A DNA stretch of 64,000 nucleotides from Streptomyces monomycini (GTDB lineage Bacteria; Actinomycetota; Actinomycetes; Streptomycetales; Streptomycetaceae), in NCBI RefSeq assembly GCF_022271435.1, contig NZ_JAFIQY010000044.1:1-64000 (forward strand), in the 5' to 3' direction. A model generated the notes under the pieces. The model was given only the letters and a program-made list of their open reading frames with translations. It had not been told where the DNA came from and made no database searches. Each line of letters starts with the position of its first letter. Position 1 is the first letter of the stretch. A program made the position numbers and the translations under genes. Below, one piece after another: positions 8,394 to 17,027 of this stretch.

Positions 8394-11300
8394 TCATTCG
8401 GACGGGTCCAGGGCGCGCATCCGCTCCCTCGTGCGCCGGGCCTCGGGGCCGTTCTCCTCTGCGGCGCGCTGCCACTGCTCCCAGCTCTCCCGGTACGCCA
8501 CCAGGGCCGCCTGCGGTCCTGCGGTGTCCTCCAGCACCCCGGCCCGCCGGTGGTGGGCGCGCGCCGCCAGCAGGGGGCTGCCGGCGCGGTCGGCGTCGGC
8601 CGCGGCCCGGCGGTAGCAGGCGGCGGCGCGGTCGTGCCGCTCCCGGGAGCCGAAGCGCCGGTCGAGCGCGAGCTGGACGTCGCCGACCTCCAGCCAGGCC
8701 TCCGCGGCGACGGCCGGGTCGTGCGAGCTGCGCGCGGCCAGCTCCAGGACCCAGTCGGCCTCGTGCAGGTCGGCGAGCGAGGGCTGCCGGTCGTGGCGCA
8801 GCCGCAGGGCACGGCCGAACAGCAGGCGGTGGGCACCCAGTTCGGGATCGTTCGGGGCGACCCGGCCGAGCGCTTCGCGCAGGACGTGCACCGCCTCGTT
8901 CGCCAGCCGCCGGCCCTGGTCGCCGGGGGGCTCCAGCCGGGCGCGCAGCAGCAGGGCCGCGCCGCGCTCGGCCAGCAGGGAGCTGTGTTCGGGCGAGTCG
9001 GGGGTCGTCAGGCGCAGCGCGGCGGCCAGCGCCTCGATCGCCTTGTCCAGAGCGTCGGCGTCGCCGGTGCGGGTGTGCACGGCGCGGTGCGCGGTGGCCG
9101 TACGGCTCAGGCTCTCCGCCTCCAGGGCCGGGTCGCGCAGTTCGCGGGCGAGCGCGCGGGCCCGGGCGAGGACGGGCAGGACGGCGTCCGGCCCGGTGCC
9201 CGCGCCGAGCAGCGAACGGGCCTGGGCCAGCTCCAGCAGTGTCTCGCAGACCGTGCGGTCGGCGGGACCGCCCTTGCGGCGCAGCAGGACCGTGGCGGTG
9301 TCCAGGTCGGCGGTGGCGCGCAGGGCGAGCGCCCCGGTGTGCGCCTCGGCGCCGGTCTCCGCGTCGGCGGCGCGGCGCGCCTGGTCCAGCAGGACGCCGC
9401 CGCGGGCGGCGTAGATCTCGCCGGGCACCTGCTCGCCGCTGGGCCACTGTTCGAGGAGGGTGGTCAGGGCGAGCTCGGCCTCGTCCAGCGGGTCACCGGG
9501 GCGGCCGGTGCGGGCTCCGGTGGCCGGGGGCAGCGCGGCCAGCCGCCGCAGCACTTCGGTACGCAGCACCATGCTCTCCAATACGCGGGGGTCCAGCAGG
9601 CCCATCAGCCCGCATGCGGTGTGCAGGTGGCGCGCGGCGTCCTCCAGCGCGCCCCGTTCACCGTCCGGGTACCCCGCGGCGCCGCGTTCCTGCGCGGCGG
9701 CGTAGCGCACCCGGGCGAGCACGATCAGAGCTCTGACGCGTGCTTCGCCGTCCCCGTCCGGCGACCGGGCCGGGTCGTCGCCGACGGCTTCCGCCGCCGC
9801 CCGGACCGACCGTTCCGCCTCCTCCAGGGCGTCCGGCTGCCGCCACTCCGCCCAGCCGTGCAGCAGCGCGCGGGCCAGGTCGGTGCCCGCGGCGGGCAGC
9901 TGCCGGGTCGCGGCGCGCAGCAGGCGCACCGCTTCGATCAAGTCGCGTACCGCGCCGTCCTGTTCGTAGCGGTCCAGCAGCGCGGCGCCCTCGGCGGCGG
10001 GCCCGTCGGGCGCGTACGGCGGCTGGACGGGAGTTCTGAGCGCCGGTTCGAACCGGCGCAGGACCCGCTCGGAGATCCGCGCGAACGGCTCGGGCACGGC
10101 GCGCTGCCCGGTGGCCGGTTCCCGGCCGCTGCCGGAGAGCATGGCGACCGCCACGGCCGGGAAGTTGCGGGCACTGCGGCCGAACGTGCGCTCGATGTAC
10201 AGGGAACAGTGCTTGAGGACGAGGGCGGCCTCGCCGGCGCTCAGGCGGCTCAGCAGCTCGTCCCGCACGCCGGGCACGAACTCGTACCAGGGGCCGCCGG
10301 CCGCGCCCTCCCGGGCGGGACCGCCCGCCGGGTCGGGCAGCTGCTCGACCAGGCCGCTGAGCAGCACCTCCGCCAGTTCGGCGGGGCCGGTCTGGGGCAG
10401 CATGGCGCGCTGTACGAGCTGGATGACGGGCAGGGCGAGCGGTACGGCCGACAGATGGACGGCCAGGTGCAGGGCGTCCGGGGAGGCGGTCTGCTCGAAC
10501 TCACGCACCAGCGCGTCGGGTTCGGGCCGTTCGACGCGGCGGGTGAGGTCCGTACCGAGGCCGTGGTCGCAGCGGACGACGGCGGCGGCGCCGCTCAGCG
10601 AGAGGCCCGACTCGGCCGCGGCCAGCCGGGCCCAGGAGCCGAGGGCGGCGGGCGCGGCCGACAGGACCGGCACGGCGCGCTCGCGCACGTCGCCCTGGGG
10701 GCGCCCGCTCGCGGACGGCGCGCGGCGGCGGCGCCGGGCGGGCCTGAAGCCGAGGGTGCTGTACGGGCCCTGGCGCCGTACGAGGGTGCCGGCGACGGCC
10801 GGGAGCAGGGTACGGGCCCACATCCGCTGCGGCAGCGGCTGCACCACGGCGAGCGGCGCGTCGGCCGCCCAGCGGTACAGCAGCCGCTGGATGCGCCCGT
10901 CGCGCCACAGCGGGCCCGCGCAGTCGCTGACGACGAGGGTGAGGTGGTGGCCGGTGGGGTCGTGCAGCTGGTCGGCGGGGCGCAGCGGGGCGTCCCGGCC
11001 GGGGCCGGCGGCGACGCCGACCTCGTCGCCGTGCGGGTGGAGGTAGTGGACCGTGACGTCGCGGAAGGCGCCGACCCGTTCGCAGACCTGCCGCAGGTCG
11101 TGCAGCATCTGCTCCCACACGGCCATGGAGGAGGAGCCGTCCATCAGCAGGCGCAGGCTCGCCGCGCGGCGGCGGACGCCGCGCAGCACCGGGATGATCA
11201 GCTCGGCGTGTGCGGAGAGGTCGGCGGTGGCGTCCTCGTCGAGTTCCTGGCGGGCCGGGGCGACCGGCGGGTGGTAGCGCTGGACCGGCCGCAGGGCGCG

Positions 11301-11702
11301 TTGCAGCGGCAGCAGTCCGGGGAAGGCGGAGGCGACGGGAATGCCGACCTCGCCCAGCCGCCCCTGGCCGGGGCCGAGGGTGCGGTCGTCCTGCGCGGGC
11401 AGCAGGTCCACCTCCGGGCGGCGGGGGCGGTCGCGCGCCGCGGGCTCCGTACGGCTCGGCGTGTCGCGGGCCGGTTCGCGACTGCGGGGGTCCACGGAGA
11501 ATGTGGCTGGTTTTGGCCTCTGTGCGGTGGCCGGAACGGTCCCGTCGGCGGGTTCCCCGTCGCCCTCGGGGGGCGTGGGGGTGATCCACCGGGCCAGCCA
11601 CAGGGCGTCCGCCATGGAGCGGGCGTCGGCGGGCAGCCCGGCCGCGCGCAGCCGCGCGACGATCTCACCGAGGGGGCCGAAGCCCGGTCCGCCGGCCGGC
11701 AC
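8394..11702 (-). CDS. SAV_2336-type vWA protein with C-terminal TPR-like helices
   Basis: This 1,102-aa protein is the von Willebrand A component of a vWA-MoxR-VMAP system. A short N-terminal region matches the SAV_2336 N-terminal pattern (ADALWLARWI). The vWA-like domain has a MIDAS-type DGSSS at 188-192 and a later LVVSDCAG strand. The C-terminal half is made of Ala/Leu/Arg-rich helical repeats resembling tetratricopeptides. It starts with a GTG six bases after the MoxR stop, in the same frame and without a strong ribosome site, so translation is probably coupled to the ATPase gene. In the family the vWA protein and a MoxR AAA+ ATPase work together, with the VMAP/peptidase protein as partner. 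The substrate is unknown. Confidence 0.85.
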   Translation of the reverse strand: MPAGGPGFGPLGEIVARLRAAGLPADARSMADALWLARWITPTPPEGDGEPADGTVPATAQRPKPATFSVDPRSREPARDTPSRTEPAARDRPRRPEVDLLPAQDDRTLGPGQGRLGEVGIPVASAFPGLLPLQRALRPVQRYHPPVAPARQELDEDATADLSAHAELIIPVLRGVRRRAASLRLLMDGSSSMAVWEQMLHDLRQVCERVGAFRDVTVHYLHPHGDEVGVAAGPGRDAPLRPADQLHDPTGHHLTLVVSDCAGPLWRDGRIQRLLYRWAADAPLAVVQPLPQRMWARTLLPAVAGTLVRRQGPYSTLGFRPARRRRRAPSASGRPQGDVRERAVPVLSAAPAALGSWARLAAAESGLSLSGAAAVVRCDHGLGTDLTRRVERPEPDALVREFEQTASPDALHLAVHLSAVPLALPVIQLVQRAMLPQTGPAELAEVLLSGLVEQLPDPAGGPAREGAAGGPWYEFVPGVRDELLSRLSAGEAALVLKHCSLYIERTFGRSARNFPAVAVAMLSGSGREPATGQRAVPEPFARISERVLRRFEPALRTPVQPPYAPDGPAAEGAALLDRYEQDGAVRDLIEAVRLLRAATRQLPAAGTDLARALLHGWAEWRQPDALEEAERSVRAAAEAVGDDPARSPDGDGEARVRALIVLARVRYAAAQERGAAGYPDGERGALEDAARHLHTACGLMGLLDPRVLESMVLRTEVLRRLAALPPATGARTGRPGDPLDEAELALTTLLEQWPSGEQVPGEIYAARGGVLLDQARRAADAETGAEAHTGALALRATADLDTATVLLRRKGGPADRTVCETLLELAQARSLLGAGTGPDAVLPVLARARALARELRDPALEAESLSRTATAHRAVHTRTGDADALDKAIEALAAALRLTTPDSPEHSSLLAERGAALLLRARLEPPGDQGRRLANEAVHVLREALGRVAPNDPELGAHRLLFGRALRLRHDRQPSLADLHEADWVLELAARSSHDPAVAAEAWLEVGDVQLALDRRFGSRERHDRAAACYRRAAADADRAGSPLLAARAHHRRAGVLEDTAGPQAALVAYRESWEQWQRAAEENGPEARRTRERMRALDPSE

Positions 11703-11708
11703 CGCGGG

Positions 11709-12767
11709 TCACCTGGTCCGATCCAGGGGCCGCAGCAGTTCGGCCGTCAGGCGCCGCCGCGTCTCCTCCTCGTCCTCGTCCGCCCAGCCGGCCTTCTGCG
11801 TCAGGTGGATGGCGTTGAGCAGCTGGTCGACGGCGCGTACGTCGCCGGGCTCGCGGTCCAGGAAGCGGTCGATCAGCGACTCGTAGTCGGCGGCCGCGCT
11901 CTCGCCGAAGTGCGCCCGGACCATGTCGGCGAGCCGCTCCTTGTCCGGCGTGGGGATGTTCAGGTGGATGCAGCGGCGCAGCAGCGGGGCCGGGAAGTCC
12001 CGTTCGCCGTTGCTGGTCAGCACGATGAACGGGAAGGCGCGACAGCGCACCCGGCCGTCGCGGACGGTGACCCGGCCGCCGTCGTCGCCGAGCACCGGCA
12101 CCTCGGGGGCGGATCCGGCCAGCCGTTCCAGCTCCGGAATCCTGAACTCCCCCTCCTCCAGGACGTTGAGCAGGTCGTTCGGCAGGTCGATGTCGCTCTT
12201 GTCCAGCTCGTCGACGAGCAGCACGCGCGGCTTCGCGGCGGGCAGCAGGGCCGTGCCGAGCGGGCCGAGGCGGATGTAGCGGCCGATGCCGCCGCCGGGC
12301 TCGTCCGGTGTGCGCGGGCGTCCCTCGGCCGGGCCCGGTCCGGGCTGCGCCTGGGCGGCGCGGGCGATCTGGAGGTCCTGGAGGCGGCCGATGGCGTCGT
12401 ACTCGTACAGCCCGTCCCGCAGCGAACTGCGGCTGACGATCGACCAGTTCAGCACCCGGCCCAGGCCCAGCTCGTAGGCGACCGAATGCGCGAGGGTGGA
12501 CTTGCCGCTGCCCGGGGCGCCGGTGACCAGCAGGGGACGGCGCAGGTAGAGCGCGGCGTTGACCAGCTCGCGCTCGGTCTCGCCCGGCCGGTGGTAGCTG
12601 GCCTCGCGGCGCTGCACGCCGAGCCTGCGCTCGGAGGCGTGGTCGAGGGCGGCGGGCGGTGCGACCGGCGGGCCGCCGTCGAAATCCCGCCAGGGAGGGG
12701 GCGGTGGTAACTGCTCGATGCCGTCGTGCGGAGCCCCCGCGCCACGGTAGATGAGCCAGTCGCTCAC
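11709..12767 (-). CDS. MoxR-family AAA+ ATPase of the vWA-MoxR-VMAP system
   Basis: AAA+ ATPase of 352 aa. Walker A is GAPGSGKS (83-90), Walker B RVLLVDELDK (181-190), followed by the LTSNGERDFP sensor segment and LLRRCIHLNIP, as in MoxR/RavA proteins. Such ATPases act as chaperones or remodelers together with a vWA protein, here the next gene. The GTG at 12767 has GAGGAG seven bases upstream; the ATG at 12818 has no ribosome site and adds 17 atypical residues. The 187-bp gap to the upstream trypsin gene is the largest in the island, so an internal promoter is possible. Confidence 0.9.
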   Translation of the reverse strand: MSDWLIYRGAGAPHDGIEQLPPPPPWRDFDGGPPVAPPAALDHASERRLGVQRREASYHRPGETERELVNAALYLRRPLLVTGAPGSGKSTLAHSVAYELGLGRVLNWSIVSRSSLRDGLYEYDAIGRLQDLQIARAAQAQPGPGPAEGRPRTPDEPGGGIGRYIRLGPLGTALLPAAKPRVLLVDELDKSDIDLPNDLLNVLEEGEFRIPELERLAGSAPEVPVLGDDGGRVTVRDGRVRCRAFPFIVLTSNGERDFPAPLLRRCIHLNIPTPDKERLADMVRAHFGESAAADYESLIDRFLDREPGDVRAVDQLLNAIHLTQKAGWADEDEEETRRRLTAELLRPLDRTR

Positions 12768-12954
12768 GTCGGAACTCCTCGTCGCCGGCCGGCCATCGGG
12801 CAGGGGCGAACGGGCCACGGAAGAGCAATCCCGGCAAGCGTCGGCATCCGCTCACCGCCCTCCCCGGACCCGTCTCCCTAGCAATCTCTCACGACGCTAG
12901 GACAGTAGCCAGCCGGACGGAAGGATGCGGGGCGTTTTCCGGTCTCCGGGGGCG

Positions 12955-15225
12955 TCATGGGGGCGACAATCGCGTGGTGCTGGAGAAGAGTTGGGGAATC
13001 GGGTTGCCCGGGTCGTCGTAGAGGAGCACGAGGTCGCGGGCCCAGGAGACGCCGCCCTCGGCGGCCTTGGCCCGCAGCTCCCGCACCAGTTCGGGAATCT
13101 CGGCGACCGACTTCGGCGCGCCGAGCAGCTGCGCCACCTCCCGGTGGAACTCGTCGCACACCCGGTCGCAGTCCCGCTCGTCGTGGCCCTCCGCGAGCCA
13201 CAGGGCGACCGGGTGGCCGGTGTCCAGGGTCCAGCCGACGGCCTCCAGCCCCGTCCCGTCCGCGACCGACCGGCACAGCGCCGGCACCGCGCCCTCGTCC
13301 GCCTCCTCCAGCTGCCGCGACAGCCCCGCCACCGAGGCGCGGGCACCGGCCGGCACCCGCAGCGCGGTCAGCCGGCCCGCCGCGGCCAGGCCCTGCCAGC
13401 GCCGCAGCCAGGCCGGGTCCACCTCCTGGCGGCGCCCCTGGTCGCGCAGCACCACCGCGCGCGCCGGGCCCAGGGCGCGCAGGCGTGCGGCACGGCGCGT
13501 CGAGGCCGGTACGCGCCAGCGGTCCGCCGGCGTGTGCCACCGCTCCTCCGGCACCGCGACCTCCAGGCGCACCCGGGCGCCGCCCGCCGCGTCGTCGGCG
13601 CGCAGCAGCCGCGGACCGAGCCGTTGCAGCACCTGGTCGCAGGCCTGCTCGAAGGACACGCCGTCGCGCGACTCCTGGATCTCGACGCGCTGCCACCGGC
13701 CCTGCCCGTACCCTTCGCTGACCGACCAGTTGAACAGCTGCCGGCCGCCCGCGTCGGCGTAGAACAGCGGCTCGAACTCCACCAGCAGCGCGTCGGGGCG
13801 GCGCCGTACCGGGCCGATCCGCTCCCGGTCCCGCGGCAGCAGGACGACCGCCTTGGCCGTCACGAACAGTTCCAGCCGCTCGGCCGCCGCGCGGAGCACG
13901 GCGCCCTCGTCGCCGGGGACCTCCCGCGCCTCGTCGGCCGTGCGCTGCGCGACGATGCGCAGGTAGTGCACGAAGGCGCACAGCTCCGTGTACGGGTCGC
14001 TGCCCTGGTAGAGCGCGCCGTGCCCGTCCCGCCAGGTGCGCAGCGTCCACGGCCCGGCCCGGCCGGTACGGCCCCGCGGGTCCGCGCGGCCCAGCGCCTC
14101 GGCGACCGCGGCGGCCACCACCAGCGGGTCGCGCGGCGCGGGCAGCGACGCCAGCAGGTCGAGCGCCTGCAAGCGCTCCTGCACGCCCCACAGCCGGCCG
14201 CGCCCCGACATGATCGCGTGCTGGGCGTCGAACCAGGTGGGACCGCCCGGCCCGCCGAGGTCCTGCCCGGCCCAGTGCCAGCGGTCGTGCAGGCTCGTCA
14301 GCGCGTGGTACGGGTCGTCGCCGAGCCCGGCGGCGCCCGGCACCAGGTGGTGCGGCGCCAGTCCGCGCAGCTCGGTGACCGGCACCGCGAGGCCGAGCCG
14401 GTCCTCGCGGTGACTGCCCTTGACGATGCCGACGACCTCGCCGCGGTCGCAGTCCAGCAGCGGCCCGCCGGACGCGCCCGGGGTCACCCGGACGTCGGTG
14501 CCGAACTGGAGGCCGCGGGCGTCGCGGGCGCCGAAGCGGACGGCGATGAAGGGGTGGACGGGGGCGGCGTCCGGGCCGGGGGCGGGGCCGGCCCCCGGGC
14601 CGCCGGGTCCGGCGTCGTACGGGGCGCCTGCCGCGCCGCACGGGTCCTGGTCGTGGCCGCGGAAGATGAACGCGTCCTCCAGGAGCGCGGCCGGCTGGTC
14701 GCTGAGCCAGGCGCACGGGTGCCGGACCCCGGGGTCGAGGAGGCGCAGGAGAGCCAGATCCACGCGCGGGCCCGGAGCGGGCGCCGGGCCGCGCCCGGCC
14801 GCCTCCCGGCCGGCGCCGAAGGCTCCTGCGGTTTCCGGGACCTCCGGGGCTTCCGGGCCTCCCGGGGCTTCTGATGCTTCCGGGGCTTCCGGTCTCCCCT
14901 CCCCGGCCGCCCGCACCGGGGCCGGGCGGCTCAGGTCGTACTCCAGGCGCGCGGCGACCACCCGGCCGTCGAACGCCACGCCGATCTCCCCGTCCGGGCC
15001 GGTGGCGCGGCGCCGGCCGTCGCCGCTGGTGAGCACGTGGGCGCAGGTCAGCACCCAGCTGGGGGCGATGAAGACCCCGCTGCCCCACAACGGCGCCGGG
15101 GTCACACCGGGCGCCGGACGGATGGCGACGGTCGCCCGGCCCGCGTGCCCGAGGAGGTGCGCGTACTTCTCACGGTCCGCGCGCTCCCCCCGACCGGGCC
15201 CGTGGCCGCCTTCCGGGGGCGCCAT
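12955..15225 (-). CDS. Trypsin-like serine peptidase fused to a VMAP C-terminal domain
   Basis: A 756-aa predicted intracellular protein without a signal peptide. Residues ~25-290 form a trypsin-fold domain with all three catalytic residues: His63 in TCAHVL, Asp156 in VDLALLRL and Ser252 in GASGGPLL. Between His and Asp lies a ~50-residue Pro/Glu/Ala-rich insert. A helical middle region follows, and the C-terminal ~220 residues match the VMAP-C type found with vWA and MoxR proteins. The ATG at 15225 overlaps the previous stop as TGATG; a GTG at 15228 is an equally possible start. In the described conflict systems the peptidase is thought to be the effector or switch released on sensing. Target and trigger are unknown. 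Confidence 0.88.
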   Translation of the reverse strand: MAPPEGGHGPGRGERADREKYAHLLGHAGRATVAIRPAPGVTPAPLWGSGVFIAPSWVLTCAHVLTSGDGRRRATGPDGEIGVAFDGRVVAARLEYDLSRPAPVRAAGEGRPEAPEASEAPGGPEAPEVPETAGAFGAGREAAGRGPAPAPGPRVDLALLRLLDPGVRHPCAWLSDQPAALLEDAFIFRGHDQDPCGAAGAPYDAGPGGPGAGPAPGPDAAPVHPFIAVRFGARDARGLQFGTDVRVTPGASGGPLLDCDRGEVVGIVKGSHREDRLGLAVPVTELRGLAPHHLVPGAAGLGDDPYHALTSLHDRWHWAGQDLGGPGGPTWFDAQHAIMSGRGRLWGVQERLQALDLLASLPAPRDPLVVAAAVAEALGRADPRGRTGRAGPWTLRTWRDGHGALYQGSDPYTELCAFVHYLRIVAQRTADEAREVPGDEGAVLRAAAERLELFVTAKAVVLLPRDRERIGPVRRRPDALLVEFEPLFYADAGGRQLFNWSVSEGYGQGRWQRVEIQESRDGVSFEQACDQVLQRLGPRLLRADDAAGGARVRLEVAVPEERWHTPADRWRVPASTRRAARLRALGPARAVVLRDQGRRQEVDPAWLRRWQGLAAAGRLTALRVPAGARASVAGLSRQLEEADEGAVPALCRSVADGTGLEAVGWTLDTGHPVALWLAEGHDERDCDRVCDEFHREVAQLLGAPKSVAEIPELVRELRAKAAEGGVSWARDLVLLYDDPGNPIPQLFSSTTRLSPP

Positions 15226-15635
15226 CACTCACCCGGGTCGTGCGGCCCTCGGCCGTCGGCGCGGCCGCCCTCCACCGGTGCGGGGCCGGCATCGCCCTCA
15301 GAGGTCTCCCGCCGCCGCCAGGTGAGCGTCACCGACAGGTTGGCCTTGGCCTCGCCGTCCGCGAGCAGCGCCACCGCCCGGCCGGGCTTGGCCGCCACCT
15401 CCACGCCGAAGGTCACGCTGGTCTCGTCCGGCGCCACCCGTTCGGTCGCCTCGCGCAGGCTGGCCGCGACCCCGCCGACCAGGTCCCGCAGCCCCTCGAC
15501 GCGCGCGCCGAGCGCTTCCCACGCCCCCACGTCGTCGTATTCCTCGTCCGGTCCCCCGGCGACGTCCAGCCGGGAGACCCGGGCCCAGACCGCCGTACCG
15601 TCGGGCAGCTCGATGAGATGTGCGCGATCGCGCAT
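15225..15635 (-). CDS. CU044_2847 family protein (trypsin-co-occurring domain 1)
   Basis: A 136-aa protein and first gene of the island. It opens RAHLIELPDGTAVWARV and has the central LREATERVAPDETSVTFGVEVAAKPG typical strand region of this family, named for its co-occurrence with trypsin-like peptidases in conflict loci. The C-terminal ~30 residues are charged and probably disordered. GTG (15638) and ATG (15635) are adjacent; AGGAGG five bases before the ATG favours 15635. Its stop overlaps the start of the trypsin-VMAP gene, indicating coupled expression. The function may be regulation or substrate presentation for the peptidase, which is not shown by the sequence. Confidence 0.82.
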   Translation of the reverse strand: MRDRAHLIELPDGTAVWARVSRLDVAGGPDEEYDDVGAWEALGARVEGLRDLVGGVAASLREATERVAPDETSVTFGVEVAAKPGRAVALLADGEAKANLSVTLTWRRRETSEGDAGPAPVEGGRADGRGPHDPGE

Positions 15636-15786
15636 CACGGCCTCCTGCTCCCCCTGAGCGGCAGAGTCCCCCTGCCCCAGGGCCGTTGACAGGTGATCAG
15701 GTTATCCCCAGGGCGCGAGGGGCGCGAGGGGTCGCGGCGCCTGCCTATCCTGGCCGGGAACGTCCCGAAAACCTGGTGGAGAGCAC

Positions 15787-15966
15787 GTGTATTTCACGGA
15801 TCGCGGTATCGAGGAGCTGGAGAGCCGGCGCGGCGAGGAGGAGGTCACCCTCGGCTGGGTCGCCGAACAGCTGCGTACCTTCGTCGACCTCAACCCTGAC
15901 TTCGAGGTCCCCGTCGAGCGGCTGGCCACCTGGCTGGCGCGGCTGGACGACGAGGACGACGACTGA
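15787..15966 (+). CDS. DUF6104 family small protein
   Basis: A 59-aa acidic protein (MYFTDRGIEELESRRG...ARLDDEDDD) of a family highly conserved in Streptomyces and of unknown role. The GTG start is preceded by GGTGGAG at 6-nt spacing. It is divergent from the seven-gene island, sharing a ~150-bp upstream region. It probably marks the edge of the conserved chromosome next to the island. Confidence 0.85.
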   Translation: MYFTDRGIEELESRRGEEEVTLGWVAEQLRTFVDLNPDFEVPVERLATWLARLDDEDDD

Positions 15967-15988
15967 CCCTGTGGCGCGCCGCGCGCCC

Positions 15989-16032
15989 GAGCCCGGCCGT
16001 CCGGCGGTTTCCCCGCCGTGGCGGCCGGGCTC
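15989..16032 (+). terminator. Hairpin terminator after the DUF6104 gene
   Basis: An 11-bp perfect stem (GAGCCCGGCCG at 15989-15999 with its complement at 16022-16032) lies 23 nt after the stop. The intervening loop can form a further short CCGGCGG/CCGCCGTGG pairing. Confidence 0.7.
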
Positions 16033-16061
16033 TTCCGCGTGCCCGGCGTCCGGCCCTGCCC

Positions 16062-16113
16062 TTGGACATCCCTCCGAGCGCGATATATCGTGTTGAGAGA
16101 TACGCGATATGTT
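16062..16113. promoter_or_regulatory. Promoter and probable PadR operator of the DUF4097-padR operon
   Basis: A candidate -35 TTGGAC (16062-16067) and a TATATC -10 (16084-16089) are 16 bp apart. The -10 sits within the palindrome CGATATATCG, and a second AT-rich element, CGCGATAT, follows at 16103-16110. Sites of this kind precede padR genes linked to DUF4097 in Streptomyces. Autorepression by the PadR protein encoded at 17028 is inferred. Confidence 0.55.
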
Positions 16114-16143
16114 GCGTCGCCGTCGCGCCGGGGAGGCCAGAAC

Positions 16144-17022
16144 ATGTCAGAACGGGCCGAGTGGTCGGTCTCCGAGCCACGCACACTGGAGATCGAGGGG
16201 ACCGTCACCACCCTGGAGGTGCGGGTGGTCGGCGGAACCGTCAACGTCGTCGGCACCACGGACGGCGGCACGGCACGGGTGGAGATCGGTGAGGTCTCCG
16301 GGCCGCCGCTGACCGTCCGGCGGGAGGCGGGGACGCTCACCGTCACGTACGAGGACCTGCCCTGGAAGGGCCTGCTGAAGATGTTCGGCCGCGGGCCCCG
16401 GCAGCGCACCGCGGTCGTCTCGGTCACCGTGCCCGCCGCGACCCGCGTCGAGGTCGGCGCGGTGGGCGCGAGCGTGGTGCTCTCGGGGATCTCCGGGCGT
16501 ACGGAGCTGCGCGGCGTCACCGGCGACAGCACCCTGGTCGGCCTGACCGGCCCGGTGCGGGCCGAGACCGTGTCGGGCCGGGTCGAGGGGCAGGCCGTCA
16601 CGGGGGATCTGAGCTTCCACTCCGTCTCCGGCGACCTGACGCTCCTGGAAGGGGCCGGCGGCTCCGTACGGGCCGAGTCGGTCAGCGGCGACATGGCCCT
16701 GGACCTCGATCCGGCGGCCGGAGGCACGGACGTGCGGCTGACCACGGTCTCCGGCGAGGTCGCCGTACGGCTGCCCGCGCCGGGTGACACCCGGGTCGAC
16801 GCGAACACCACCAGCGGCACGGTCGCCAACGCCTTCGAGGACCTGCGCGTCAGCGGCCGGTGGGGGGCCAAGCGGATCACGGGCCGGCTCGGCTCGGGCA
16901 ACGGCACGCTGAAGGTGACCACGGTCTCCGGAGGCCTGGCCCTGCTGCGCCGCCCACCGTCCGAGACCCCTGACGAAACCCCCGCCGACAGCGCCGGCCA
17001 GACCGGCAAGAAGGTGCTCTGA
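16144..17022 (+). CDS. DUF4097 beta-strand repeat protein
   Basis: A 292-aa protein built of repeated short beta strands rich in Val, Thr, Ser and Gly (repeated motifs such as VSGRVEG, SVSGDLTL, TVSGEVAV), the pattern of DUF4097 beta-helix or adhesin-like proteins. No signal peptide or membrane segment is seen. The ATG at 16144 follows GGGAGG; longer in-frame starts from 16018 cross the promoter. It is the first gene of a two-gene operon with padR (5 bp gap). The role is unknown; linkage to PadR suggests an envelope-stress or ligand-responsive unit. Confidence 0.85.
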   Translation: MSERAEWSVSEPRTLEIEGTVTTLEVRVVGGTVNVVGTTDGGTARVEIGEVSGPPLTVRREAGTLTVTYEDLPWKGLLKMFGRGPRQRTAVVSVTVPAATRVEVGAVGASVVLSGISGRTELRGVTGDSTLVGLTGPVRAETVSGRVEGQAVTGDLSFHSVSGDLTLLEGAGGSVRAESVSGDMALDLDPAAGGTDVRLTTVSGEVAVRLPAPGDTRVDANTTSGTVANAFEDLRVSGRWGAKRITGRLGSGNGTLKVTTVSGGLALLRRPPSETPDETPADSAGQTGKKVL

Positions 17023-17027
17023 AAGCC

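Noticed and set aside
8334..12710. A 1,458-aa plus-strand open frame antisense to the vWA/MoxR genes
   Set aside because: It lacks any recognisable domain, is Gly/Gln/Arg-rich as expected for the antisense of a GC-rich gene, and lies opposite genes with clear motifs and ribosome sites.
12878..12900. CTAGC...GCTAG pair between VMAP and MoxR genes
   Set aside because: A 5-bp stem with a 13-nt loop is expected by chance and has no terminator or operator features.
15686..15707. TTGACA (15686-15691) with TTATCC (15702-15707) as a promoter for DUF6104
   Set aside because: Spacing of only 10 bp is too short for a sigma-70-type promoter; no better -10 is placed for this -35.
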